From positions 49,027,007 to 49,091,006 of the forward strand of contig CM056732.1 of NCBI GenBank assembly GCA_029844215.1: a DNA stretch of 64,000 nt, in the 5' to 3' direction. Source of the stretch: Przewalskia tangutica. Its lineage: Eukaryota; Streptophyta; Magnoliopsida; Solanales; Solanaceae. Under the pieces are notes generated by a model. That model was not told the origin of the DNA. It searched no databases and saw only the letters and a list, made by a program, of their open reading frames with translations. The position numbers and the translations under genes were made by a program. This document shows, piece after piece, positions 1 to 10,675 of this stretch (position 1 is the stretch's first letter; each line of letters begins with the position of its first letter).

Positions 1-492
1 CACAAAGGGAGAGATTTCAAGACTTGGAAATGATTTTTGGATGAAGAAAGTTCATCAACTAAGGGGTATTTATAGCAAACCCAAAGGCCAACCAATGGCC
101 AAGATTTAGTAAGTGCAAGGCAAGTGTAAGGCCAAGATCAAGCCAAGTGCACCCACAAACACTCCACAAAACACTCCACAAAACAAGCCACAAACTAGGC
201 ACAAAGGGAGCCAATCGGCAAGCGCCAACCAGGCCTCTTGGGCGCAAATCGTCCAACCCACCATTTGTTTGCTTCAATGAGGTGACACATGTCACCTCCC
301 GCTGGTCCAAAATGTTTCGTCTCGGAAAAATCCGCAAAAATTAAAAATGACATAGCCGAAATTCCCTACGAAAGTGGAAACGTTTTCGGCGAAAACGACT
401 TAATCACTTGTGCTCAAATCGAATCCAATGCCTAACTTAAGGCTCACCAGACGCACGTCCATACGTGCATACTCACAAAATACGGTATAACA
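1..492 (-). repeat. Element D: right end of a long LTR (E/F-like subfamily), cut by window start
   Basis: The segment ends in GGTATAACA, the + strand right end of this LTR family, and its text (paired 'ggccaaccaatggcc', 'cgcaaaaat...gacatagccgaaattcc') matches the ends of the LTRs at 31735, 37733 and 40484. Base 493 onward is the interior of a different LTR (compare 5650 onward), so D was inserted into the 3' LTR of element A. The rest of D lies to the left of the window. Confidence 0.8.
67..75 (-). promoter_or_regulatory. LTR TATA box (D)
   Basis: Reads CTATAAATA on the minus strand, about 420 bp from the start of the LTR in element orientation. The same box recurs at the equivalent place in the A, E and F LTRs, which supports a pol II promoter role. 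Confidence 0.6.
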
Positions 493-1085
493 CCGCTACT
501 GCTGCCAACAACTCCAAGGGGATTACACGCCTAACCTGACGTACAATTCTACCTCACAATAATACTACACAAGTCTCAGTAAATCTCTAATGTAAATACA
601 GTTCAATCCTTTATAATAATCCTTCCAATATATCTTATACTTAATTCTAAACTACTACAATATGTAATATCCAATTACAATAGGGGGACACAGATCATTA
701 CTTCGATAAGCCCAAAATTATCCAAGATTATATGTCGATCCTGAGCAACGTTTAGCTCCAATTCCTTACGCTCCAACCCGCTCCAAGCGACCCTTAGAAG
801 TTTCTAAACAACTTCTCTTAACACTTCAACCAATCTAGGAAGATTTTTCTAGGGTTTCACTTTGCGACTATTGGAATAAAGTAGTATTTCCGGGCTCCTA
901 GTATTGAAATAACTTTGGAATACAACTAGGGATACTAGGCTAAGGTATTTGGGATTATACAATAATACTTGAAGTATTTTCTACACAAGTGGGGGAGGTT
1001 GGACGAAACAACTACAAAGGGAGGGGAGTATTTTTACCTTGGAAAGTCTTAAGTGTGGGATGAAATTACTCTTGCACTAAGGGGG

Positions 1086-1094
1086 TATTTATAG
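1086..1094 (-). promoter_or_regulatory. LTR TATA box (A 3' LTR)
   Basis: CTATAAATA on the minus strand, 504 bp from the LTR start in element orientation; same site in the other A LTR at 6244-6252. Confidence 0.6.
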
Positions 1095-1263
1095 AGAATT
1101 CAAGGGTCAAGATCTATGCAAGTGTGTGGTCAAGATTGGGCCATGTGTGTGTGGGTCCCACCACACCACATGGCCAACGAAATTTAGCTCCAAGTGTCAT
1201 GGCTATTTTCGGCCATGATGATGGCTAGCCACTGGTCCTCCACCGCCGGCGTGCCCGTGGGGT

Positions 1264-1273
1264 GACACGTGTC
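1264..1273. promoter_or_regulatory. U3 palindrome with G-box core (A 3' LTR)
   Basis: gacacgtgtc is a perfect 10-bp palindrome containing CACGTG. It lies upstream of the TATA box in element orientation, as does a second CACGTG at 1378-1383. CACGTG is the known target of plant bZIP and bHLH factors; activity here is inferred. Confidence 0.45.
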
Positions 1274-1598
1274 GCCCGACTCGCCCAAAATATTTCGTCT
1301 TCCGAAAATATCCAAAATACCGAAAATCTCAAAAACAAAGTGGGCCCCACAAAATCGTAAATTTCTCCCGTGGGTCCCACGTGACCATTTCCGAAAATAA
1401 AATCTCATAATTCTAATATAATCTAAGAAGTCCAAATACCAAATCTGGGAATCCAATTCCCATTAACGAACCTTTTTCCTTCACAAAACCCGGAAACTTT
1501 TCCGTCAAAAATTCACATCTTTCTTTCTTTCCAATATTACTGGCGTATTCTCGTACGTACGTCCTCACATACATACCCTGGAACTACGGGGTATAACA

Positions 1599-1612
1599 TT
1601 CTTCCCCCCTTA
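1599..1612 (-). other. Polypurine tract of element A
   Basis: Reads taaggggggaagaa on the minus strand and touches the 3' LTR, the place where plus-strand DNA synthesis of LTR retrotransposons is primed. The same tract is seen at 13503 and 40485. Confidence 0.8.
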
Positions 1613-1859
1613 GAAACATTCATCCCGAATGTTCCTTTTAAGTCTCCAAACGTACTTGCGCCGGTATAGTCTCCACTACTACACTTACAAAACTGATCAT
1701 GCCACCAACGGCCAGAATATAACATGTGCGCAAAACTCAAATCCAAGCCAACGAGGAATCACCTCTAACATCACAAAAAAAGCTCCCACCCATGGTCTAA
1801 AGGATACTCCCTTCGCATCTTCACTTCACAAAAGAAATGATCATTTCCGTTCTCATAAC

Positions 1860-2200
1860 ACATGTTCGCTTCTTTCCTTACTCGTCGTACCATTCTCGTA
1901 CACCTGAACTCTTTCTATTACACGTACCACACTTCGCCATTCGCTCAATTTTCCCTAAGGCCATTCCCGACGACCACGATCTGGTTCTGGTCGAACGCAC
2001 CCACGAACCCGTACGATGGTTACCTAAACTTGGGCCTAGCACCCTCGTGACCCTATCACAAAGCGGGACCACCACAAATTGACCCTACCCCAAATCGGGC
2101 TGCGGGTTGACCCGCGTCCTTGCCTCAACCCGACCCATTTCACGCCAAGCTCTTGTTCCCCGATCCGGAACAATCTCACTAATCAAGTCACGAAAACCTA
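1860..2200 (-). other. Conserved segment downstream of gag (A)
   Basis: Homologous text occurs in every internal region of the family (C, E, F1, F2, G, H). On the minus strand one frame reads VVVPLCDRVTRVLGPSLGN, and G and C share most of this peptide. I do not recognise the domain. It lies after the gag stop; where pol remnants exist (E, G, C) it precedes them. It includes the near-palindrome gcgggttgacccgc at about 2100. Confidence 0.5.
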
Positions 2201-2539
2201 GTGGTCTTCTTAGCCCAACTACCCTCTTATAATTCACACCACTCAGGGACTTATCACACAATTATACCCCACGTATACTATGCACTCCGACAAAGGTCAA
2301 TTGTAAACAAAATCTTTTACTCAAGACGGTCTCGCATCTAAGGTCTCCACGTATAATATTCTAAGGCTCACACCTTCCATGTCCCCATACCTACCATTTT
2401 CAACTAACCATGTTTTCAATCATAAATAACACAATGCTATCAGAACATAACACTTAAAATATACTCATTTAATCACACATACTAATCTCTAGAGGGTTAA
2501 GGATATATACCTGCACTCTACCGCTTTCACTTTGTCGCT

Positions 2540-3490
2540 CTAATCATAATCCTGTCCTGTTGGGCGCATAGCTAGAGAAGGTGATGAACTAGCCACTGAT
2601 CCTGAAGGCTGAGTCCCTACATCCGTAGTACCCCTGATCGGACAATTCCTCACAAAATGGCCCTGCTGGCCACATGCATAACAAGTCGTCAAAGTAGTAC
2701 GACACTACCCAGAATGACACCTACCACAACGCCACACCGAGCGGGTGGCCTCTCGCTAACACCCTTCCTCCCGAACCACCGAATCGAATCGACTGGTAGG
2801 TCGTGTCCTCCTCCGTATCCTCCTACTAGAACATTCTCTCGCCACGGCGACGCAGTGAAACAAGCACCAAAAAAGACGACATTCGGGATGATGCACCTTG
2901 CATCGTGAACACCGAGGAAAAATCCGCCGGCTAGAACTATGATATCCGTGAACGAAGCCTGAGCTCGACCAACTCCTCGCATACCGTAACGCTCAAGCTC
3001 GAGGACCACTCGCCGGCGGAGGCGCATATCTAGTTCGCTGGCGGTTCGCCTCGAAAGTTACCAAAGGACCCTGCTGATCTGGCCCTCTTCTACCGATCGA
3101 CATCCGTCGATCTTCGTTCCTCATCCGCCAAGCATAAGTGCAGACGCAGCCATGTTCATGCTCGATCAAGAGCTACTCTTGCACAACCCTTTACTAGATA
3201 ATCATCTAGACCCGTGATATATCGGTACATTATATACTCTCTGGTTGCTGAATCCCTAGCTAGTAACCGGGACGTCCCTTCGAAATCCATATTTTCTGCT
3301 CCAGGTCGTGGAACTGAAGGTTCAAATATCATGGCCGCAGCTAGAATCGCCGCCTGCTAAACTCACTGGCGCGACGCCGCAGAACTTCCCGAATAAAGAA
3401 CCACCAGTGATGATTGGGCCCGTGCCTCAGTAACCTCTCGTGCTCTACTCGCGCCTCCTCTCGCCGCCTGGTTGCCTTGCACATAGGCAT
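2540..3490 (-). pseudogene. gag: gag of element A, shortened and frame-broken
   Basis: The start is the ATG at 3490, about 190 bp after the PBS, beginning M-P-M-C-K-A-T; sister copies begin MPPRRAT or MPPRKA. Near 3195 a GLDDYL-containing stretch matches the conserved gag core of F2. Near the C-terminus, 2642-2683 encodes CYACGQQGHFVRNC, a canonical CX2CX4HX4C zinc knuckle that binds RNA; a second, degenerate knuckle lies about 2825-2865. The frame ends ...QDYD-stop at 2540, so gag is not fused to a protease. Compared with F2 and H about 300 bp of the central capsid part are missing, as in E. Several frame changes are needed to read it through, so the copy is probably inactive unless the sequence has indel errors. 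Confidence 0.65.
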
Positions 3491-3680
3491 GACTGGCATA
3501 AAAGAATACGTCAGAAGGAGTCCAACTTACAACACAGCTCTAAGGCACGATCTCGGAGTGAGAAGAATAGAAACCAATCCTAAATATTCCATAGCCTCCT
3601 GATTATAGGTGTGGTGCACAACACGCCGATAATCAAGACTCTACTAGATACGGTCTGTAGACACTTTCCGAGGATTAATC

Positions 3681-3692
3681 GCTTCGATACCA
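3681..3692 (-). other. Primer-binding site of element A
   Basis: Reads TGGTATCGAAGC on the minus strand, four bases after the LTR end; this is the initiator tRNA-Met PBS TGGTATCAGAGC with a change at CAG. Confidence 0.75.
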
Positions 3693-4349
3693 CTTTTGTC
3701 ACGACCCGATCTCGGGCCGCGATCGTGTCTTACCCTGCACCCTAGTGATAACAACATCGAGAAAATCAATGGAAATAAAATTTAATCAGAAACAAGAGAC
3801 AACATAAGAAAAGCTAACCAAAAGCGGTTACCTTCATGTATATACATAAACCGAAAGCCATAATCCTTTACAAACCCCGCCACAAAGATTCTGCACCTCA
3901 GAATGTAACAACAACTATGACGGAATGGGGCCCGCCATACCACAATGTACAAGTATCTACAATGACAGGGACTATACCAAAAGATAAGCCTCGAGAAACG
4001 GAGCTTCCTAACGCTGAATCATGATCCATGGCGAGGATCAACAACTGGTGTACCTCTACCTGCGGCATGAACGCAGCCCCCCGAAGGAGGTCAGTACAAC
4101 AGGTACCAAGTATGTGAAACTGAAAATACTGTAATGAAATCACATTTCATCATTTTATAAAACCATTTCGCAATAAGTAAACAGTTATGTCAAGTAAGGG
4201 GACGCATATCCCCAGAATAATCACTCACACATAACTATGGGTCTCACGCCCATAATATCAATCATGCCCGTGGAACTCATTCCTCACTGCCGGCAGTACA
4301 TGATGTAAAACAACATCCATATGTGAACCTGAACACTAGATCCTGCCTG

Positions 4350-4870
4350 CGTCATCAAACCGATCGGGCCAAGTAGAATAGCCAACTACGGTCGAAGGCT
4401 AGTCATATCCTTCACGCAAGGTACGGAAGCCAACTACGGTCCAAAAGCTAGCCACGCATCGCCGAGGCAAGTATCTTAAGCTAACGTGCCACAGCCTCAT
4501 CGTCTCACGAGATATGACCGTGGCAAGTATCTTAAGCTATCTACCAGAGTCTGCCGATACACAAGAAATGACCAGGACAAGTATCTAAAGTGTGCCTGTA
4601 ACCACATGTACAAATCAAGCCCGTGATCGCTCGTCACCGCGGCAAGCTTCATGGATTAGCGGTCCATGTACAAATAACATAAACCTCACAATGACCGCAT
4701 GCCCCGGCATCTTACCTCGGTATAAGCATGGCCATGAAACCATCCTACTGGACGCATACCCGTGGACCATCCATCGTGTCAGTATGTCCAAAGGAAATAA
4801 CAAGATAATACTCAAAGTGGACGCATACCCGTGGACCATCCAACGTGTCAGTATGTCCAAGCAATCAATC
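4350..4870 (-). repeat. Imperfect tandem-repeat domain of A 5' LTR
   Basis: Contains 'gccaactacggtc' units (4381, 4431), 'caagtatcttaagct' units (about 4471, 4526; a variant at 4577), and two copies of a block of about 45 bp beginning gacgcatacccgtggacc (about 4750 and 4818). Other subfamilies have unrelated repeats at this same LTR position. Confidence 0.6.
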
Positions 4871-6243
4871 AGATAGTCGGCCCTCCCCGAGGGACACGGT
4901 AGCACAGAATCAAAACACTTGCACAACAAGGCTATCACAACAAGCATAGGCAAGTTCAACGTACTTTCATTTTATGTCAACAATACGGGTTTCAACCCCA
5001 AAATACTACATACTTTCATTCTTTTCAAAAATACCTCTTTTTACGTAAAAGCCACACGATACTAATACTCGTAGTATCAAAACACTTTTTCTTTTCAAAC
5101 CAAATTTCTTCACCTTCGTAAAAACCTTTACAAGACTTTTAAAATCAAGTACTCTATACTTTTTAAACCAAGTGCTTTTCTTTTAAAACAACATCAAGTA
5201 TACTTTTTGAAACCCAAATAACTTACTCTTTTCAAAACAAGTAACCTATACTTAAATCAAGTTACTTCTCTTTTTCCGAAATCAAGTCGTTTTGCTTTCA
5301 AAATCAAATCTTTCTTTTCTCCTCATAAAGTCGTTATAACTAATTTCCCATAAAGCCATTATAACACTTTATGTTTTAAACAAACAAAATTCATTTCACA
5401 CACGTACGTCTACCGTACTATATAGTTCACAACAATCATGCTCAAGAGTATAGGAAGAATCACATACCTCTTCTGGCAATCCACAAGCCAAGTCGAGTAT
5501 GCCGCGTAGAAGATCCACCTATAATAGCCACCATGCCTCTATCAACTTCTAGTTCTCTTTATAGAATAATTCTAAGTACAAGGATCCTTATCCTACGGAA
5601 AATTCGGCAGCACCTCCCCCCCCGCAATCACATAAATAACCTCCCCCTAACAAGGCCTGCTACCAAGCCAACAACTCCAAGGGGATTACACGTCTAACCG
5701 GACGGGTACAATTCTACCTCACAATAATACTACACAAGTCTACTGTAAATACAGTCTAATGTAAATACAGTTCAATCCTTTATAATAATCCTTCCAATAT
5801 ATCTTATACTTAATTCTAAACTACTACAATATGTAATATCCAATTCTGATAGGGGACACAGATCATTACCTCGATAAGACCAAAATTATCCAAGATTATA
5901 TACGATCTGAGCAACGTTTAGCTCCAATTCCTTACGCTCCAACCCGCTCAGCGACCCAGAAGTTTCTAAACAACTTCTCTTAACACTTCAACCAAGCTAG
6001 GAAGATTTTTCTAGGGTTTCAACTGCGACTATTGGAATAAAGTAGTATTCCTGCTCTAGTATTGAAATAACTTTGGAATACAACTAGGGATACTAGGCTA
6101 AGGTATTTGGGATTATACAATAATACTTGAAGTATTTTCTACACAAGTGGGGGAGGTTGGACGAAACAACTACAAAGGGAGGGGAGTATTTTTACCTTGG
6201 AAAGTCTTAAGTGTGGGATGAAATTACTCTTGCACTAAGGGGG

Positions 6244-6252
6244 TATTTATAG
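6244..6252 (-). promoter_or_regulatory. LTR TATA box (A 5' LTR)
   Basis: CTATAAATA on the minus strand. Because this is the 5' LTR, it is the promoter that would drive the genomic RNA of A. Confidence 0.65.
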
Positions 6253-6430
6253 AGAATTCAAGGGTCAAGATCTATGCAAGTGTGTGGTCAAGATTGGGCC
6301 ATGTGTGTGTGGGTCCCACCACACCACATGGCCAACGAAATTTAGCTCCAAGTGTCATGGCCATTTCGGCCAAGGGGACAAGTGGCTAGCCACTTGTCCC
6401 TCCAATTCGGCCAAGGTGCCCCATGGGGGT

Positions 6431-6440
6431 GACACGTGTC
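6431..6440. promoter_or_regulatory. U3 palindrome with G-box (A 5' LTR)
   Basis: gacacgtgtc, a perfect palindrome, lies about 180 bp upstream of the TATA box in element orientation. A second CACGTG is at 6548-6553. Both are also present in the other A LTR. Confidence 0.5.
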
Positions 6441-6768
6441 GCCCCCCGACTCGTCCAAAATATTTCGTCTTCCGAAAATATCCAAAATACCAAAAATCTC
6501 AAAAACAAAGTGGGCCCCACAAAACCGTAAATTTCTCCCGTGGGTCCCACGTGACCATTTCCGAAAATAAAATCTCATAATTCTAATATAATCTAAGAAG
6601 TCCAAATACCAAATCTGGGAATCCAATTCCCATTAACGAACCTTTTTCCTTCACAAAACCCGGAAACTTTTCCGTCGGAAATTCACATCTTTCTTAAATT
6701 CCAATATTACTGGCGTATTCTCGTACGTACGTCCTCACATACATACCCTGGAACTACGGGGTATAACA

Positions 6769-6941
6769 AATTATCTTACTAACACAGCTCTATGGCACGA
6801 TCTCAGAGTGAGAAGAATAGAAACCAACTCCTAAATGTCCTGTAGCTTCCTGTTTATGGGTGCGGCGCGCAACACACCGATAATCAAGACTCTACTAGAC
6901 ACGCGATCAGACATTCCGGACCGATCGCTTCGATACCACTC
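6769..6941 (-). mobile_element. Element B: leader and PBS, cut by A
   Basis: Homologous to the 5' leader of A and E (acacagctct...ggcacgatctcagagtgagaag). The PBS at 6927-6938 reads TGGTATCGAAGC on the minus strand and precedes the LTR start at 6942. The gag and the rest of B lie left of A, outside the window. Confidence 0.8.
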
Positions 6942-7609
6942 TGTCACGCCCGAACCCGGGCGTGGCGGTGCCTACACAGGCACCTTCTACCTTAACAACA
7001 CAAGTAAATCTGCGAATTTAAATAACGCCTCATTTTTTTTTAAAACCAACGTGCGTGCGCGGCAAAGCCGAGGCGCCATATAATATACATAAACAAGAGA
7101 CCACACTGCATACGAGTCCAATCCCACATATGAATACGCACCTCAAGAGTTTTATCGAACAATGACGGACAAGGCCGCGTACCCATAATCGTACAAAGCA
7201 CATCAAGGATCTATACCAAAAAGATAAACTCCCGAGCAGATGGAGCTATCCAAAACTACGGCGGTCCTACACTGCGGATCACCAAATCTGCGTACCTAAA
7301 CTCGCGGCATGAACGCAGCCCGGCGAGGTCAAGACGGAAGAATGTACCAAGTATGTGAAACGATGAAATCTTGTAATGAAATCATACGATCTAAACAAAG
7401 CGGGAGACATGTATGATAGCCAACCTACAAGACACAATACATAAGCGATCATATCAAGTCGTGACGCGTGCCTCAAAGTCATTACTAAAATATAACCACG
7501 GGTCTCACGCCCATAATATCAATCATGCCCGTGGAATCCTTCCTCACCGCGATCCATGATATAATATAACATCAATAGGCATACATGAACACCAAGTCCC
7601 ACTGTGTCC

Positions 7610-7915
7610 TAAAAAGCATGCGGGCAGTAGGAAAAGCGAACCACGGATCGGCTGCGTCATAAAACGACGAGGCAATGCGAAGCCAACTACGGATCGACTG
7701 CGTCAACAATCGACGGGGCAAGTACAAAGCTAACTACGGATCCGGCTCACGTCACGAGATATGGCCAGGGCAAGTCGCGAAAGCTATCTATCGGAGTCAT
7801 CGTACCAAATCATGCAATAGCACGGCGAGCAATCGTAGCTATCTACGGATCCAGGCGTCGTCAATCGAGTGGCAAGTACGAAAGCTAACTACCAGATCCA
7901 GCCTGCGTCACTAAA
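7610..7915 (-). repeat. Imperfect tandem-repeat domain of B LTR
   Basis: Roughly 40-60 bp units with 'gcgaagccaactacggatc', 'aagctaactacggatcc', 'gaaagctatctatcgg', 'gtagctatctacggatcc' and 'gaaagctaactacc'. The units share a 'g(c/t)aagt' spacer. They resemble the A repeats in part. Confidence 0.55.
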
Positions 7916-10181
7916 TCTCATGGAGGGCCAATCCATGGAACAACAATATCCCACGTGGTCGCATGCCCCGGAATCCCACATCGTATAAGCATGACCATGG
8001 GGTAATACAAACAAATCCGGGAATCTAACCCGCCTCCTGGTCACATGCCCCGGAATCCCACATCGTATAAGCATGTCCAAGGAGTAATACAAATAATGGA
8101 AGCATACCCGTGGAATCCCACATCACCGTCGGTACGTCCAAGTAAACTTACAACAAGACAGCCGGCCCTCCAACCGAGAGTCGCGGCAACGTAATAAAAC
8201 ATAATACTTGCACTCAAAGGCTATCACCAGCACACATAGGCAAGTTCATAAAATCTATAGACTTTCATTTTATAAACTCAAGGCACTTATAGAATAATTC
8301 TCAATTAAACAAGTCAAAGTACTTATCAAGGCACACATAGAATAATTCTCAATTAAACAAGTCAAACTACTACGTACGTACATTCTTTTTAAAAGACTCA
8401 TTTTTATGTAAAACCCCAAGATACTAGCACCCGTAGTATCAAGGCATGTCTATTTTTCAAAGTAAGTTACTACACTTTTAGAAAACTCATTTCAAAGCTT
8501 GAAATCAAGTAACTTCAAATTTTCACAATCTAGGCAACTTATGCCCATTAATCAAAATAGACAACTTTCTTAACCTTCCATAAAGCCGTTATAACCAACT
8601 TCCCATAAAGCCGTTATAACCCTTTATGGTTTTAGACATATTCATTCCTTTTATAACCAAGAGACTTATACTTTTAAAACCAAGTATCACATACTTACAA
8701 ATCAAGTTCTTAACTCTCAAAATACTTCAAGTCTCTTAATCTTTAGAAATCAAGTTTCTTCTACTTTTAAACCTCAAGTAACTCACACCTTTAAAACAAG
8801 TTACTTCTCTTAAATCATGTCATTTCTCCTCTTTTAAAATAATTAAGTAAATCACTCCTTTGACTCCCCTAAAGTCATTATAACGACCCTTAGGTTTTTG
8901 GAACTAAGGCACTAGCAAAAAGGTTTGGAAACCACTTCCTTTTCAAGACTCTATGTACTTTAAGTAAAATACTTTCACTTATAAGAATCCAAACTTCACT
9001 AAGGAAATGGATTATACAACTTACAATTTAAACATCAAAGTACAATCAAGGAAGTACATAGAACAAATTCTATTTTAGGCAATCCAAATACAACCAAGGA
9101 ATGGATCATTTAAGGAGTATGACATACTTTCTTTATCTTAAGGAATCATGCTAGAAGAGGAGATAGTTCACATACCTTTTCGGCTAAATCCACAAGCTAA
9201 GCCGAATACGCCGCACGTAGAAGTGTCAACCTATAATGGTCACAACATGACTATCAACTTCTAGTCTCTAACGTAGAATAATACTAAGTATACGGTCTCT
9301 TATTCTACGGAAAATCGGGCAGCACTTCCTTTGTTTCTACTTACTTTGCCACATTTTTCAAGGCCGAATACAATAACCAAACATGCCACATTTAACGCTC
9401 AACATACCAACCAATCAAAGGGGGTTACACGCCTTACAATACGTGTAAAATTCCGCCCCACAATTCATACCAAGTAGTTTAATACTCACAAGCCATTCTC
9501 GTCCAACAATAACTCAACACAAGTCCTTTCCAATTCTTTTTCAATTCCAAGTTCTAAGGTCTAACATGTTATATAGTCATAAACAACTTCAACAACTACA
9601 ATTTCCTTCTTTATACAACATGCGACGACTTAAACTAATAATCAACTTGAATTGTAATCTTAAGGCTAACATGCTAGTTTTCGGATTAGGGTTCCAATAG
9701 CCAATATAATTATCAAACTTCATACTAAACATCTCATGCTTGCTAATATCCGTAACTACAATGATAAGTAAACCTTAATTGCTAAAACGACAAGAATTAT
9801 ACCTTTACAAGCCCTTAAAAATTCCAAGATTCAAAGTCGCGCCTTAGCAATTCTTAGCTCCTTTCCTTTCCGCTCCAATCCGCTATTTGAAGCCTTTAGA
9901 AGTTCACAACCAACTTCTCTTCCATTTCCAATCCAAAACTAGGAAAACTACTTAGGTTTTCGCCTTGCGACTAACGTGAAAACGTCGTTTTTCCGAAATC
10001 TTTCTATTGAGATATCCTTACAATACCCTTAGGGACATTGGGTTTAAGTCTTGTGAATAATGGATCAAAACTACAAATTTTTCTTGTGTGAAATACCTTG
10101 AACCCGAGAGCTATGTTGAAGAACAACAATGTGTGAAATTTTTCTAAGTGTTGGAAGACCTTGTCTTGCACTAGTAGTATG

Positions 10182-10190
10182 CTTATATAA
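10182..10190 (-). promoter_or_regulatory. LTR TATA box (B)
   Basis: TTATATAAG on the minus strand, about 490 bp from the LTR start in element orientation. C has TATATATA at the equivalent place. Confidence 0.55.
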
Positions 10191-10675
10191 CACATTGGAT
10201 GGCTTAGATTAAAACACTTGTGGGCTAGGATGAAGGACAATTAATGTTAAGCCAAGTGGACAAGTTGACAAGTCAACAATCTCATGCTAGCAAGACTTGA
10301 TCTTTTACCATGGTCAATGACCATTTTACCCTTACTAAAAACGTCCAAGACCATATGTGGGGGTGCCAAGTGTCGCCCTCTCATTCGTCCATAAAAATTC
10401 TGTAACCCTCGTGGGCCCCACAAAAATGTAAAAATTCCTCGGGTGGGCCCCACATGACCAAATCCATAAAAATAAATTTCCATAATGTTAATAAGTTCCA
10501 TATTCTTCAAATAATGCCTTTTGAGAATTCAATTCTCAACAACGAACATTTTTCCTTTCCGACGTTCGGAAGATTTTCCGTCGGAACAATAATTCTTCCT
10601 TTCGTACCAATTTCTCAAGTCTTGTGTTCTCGCGTCTATTCTCTTATACATGTCCTGGACTTACGGGGTGTAACA

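Larger units (their letters stand above)
493..1598 (-). repeat. 3' LTR of element A (right part)
   Basis: Near-identical to 5655-6768. Ends GGGGTATAACA at 1598, followed directly by the polypurine tract. The left portion is missing because D is inserted at 492/493. Confidence 0.85.
493..6768 (-). mobile_element. Element A: non-autonomous long-LTR Ty3/gypsy element (3' LTR incomplete at left)
   Basis: Two LTR copies flank a short internal region on the minus strand: 3' LTR part 493-1598, internal 1599-3696, 5' LTR 3697-6768. The polypurine tract adjoins the 3' LTR and the tRNA-Met PBS adjoins the 5' LTR, as expected for a Ty3/gypsy element. The internal part carries gag (2540-3490) and a conserved segment of unknown function, but no protease, RT, RNase H or integrase that I can recognise. 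A is inserted in the leader of element B (B resumes at 6769). The left part of its 3' LTR is displaced by D. Confidence 0.85.
3697..6768 (-). repeat. 5' LTR of element A (3072 bp)
   Basis: Bounded by TGTCACGACC at the left and GGGGTATAACA at the right on the + strand, which is TG...CA in element orientation. U3 is about 516 bp (TATA 6244-6252) and R-U5 about 2.55 kb. The right 1.1 kb matches 493-1598 closely. The middle carries imperfect repeats, then AT-rich stretches with 'cataaagtcgttataac' motifs shared by all subfamilies. Confidence 0.88.
6942..10675 (-). repeat. 5' LTR of element B (3734 bp)
   Basis: Begins TGTCACGCCC and ends GGGGTGTAACA. It is inserted in the 3' LTR of C: base 10676 continues C text that in the intact C LTR starts near 15948. 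Contains the tracts 'cataaagccgttataac' and 'gttcacatacc' shared by the family. U3 is about 490 bp. Confidence 0.85.

Noticed and set aside
3681..3692. tRNA gene
   Set aside because: Only the 12-nt complement of a tRNA 3' end is present; it is a primer-binding site.
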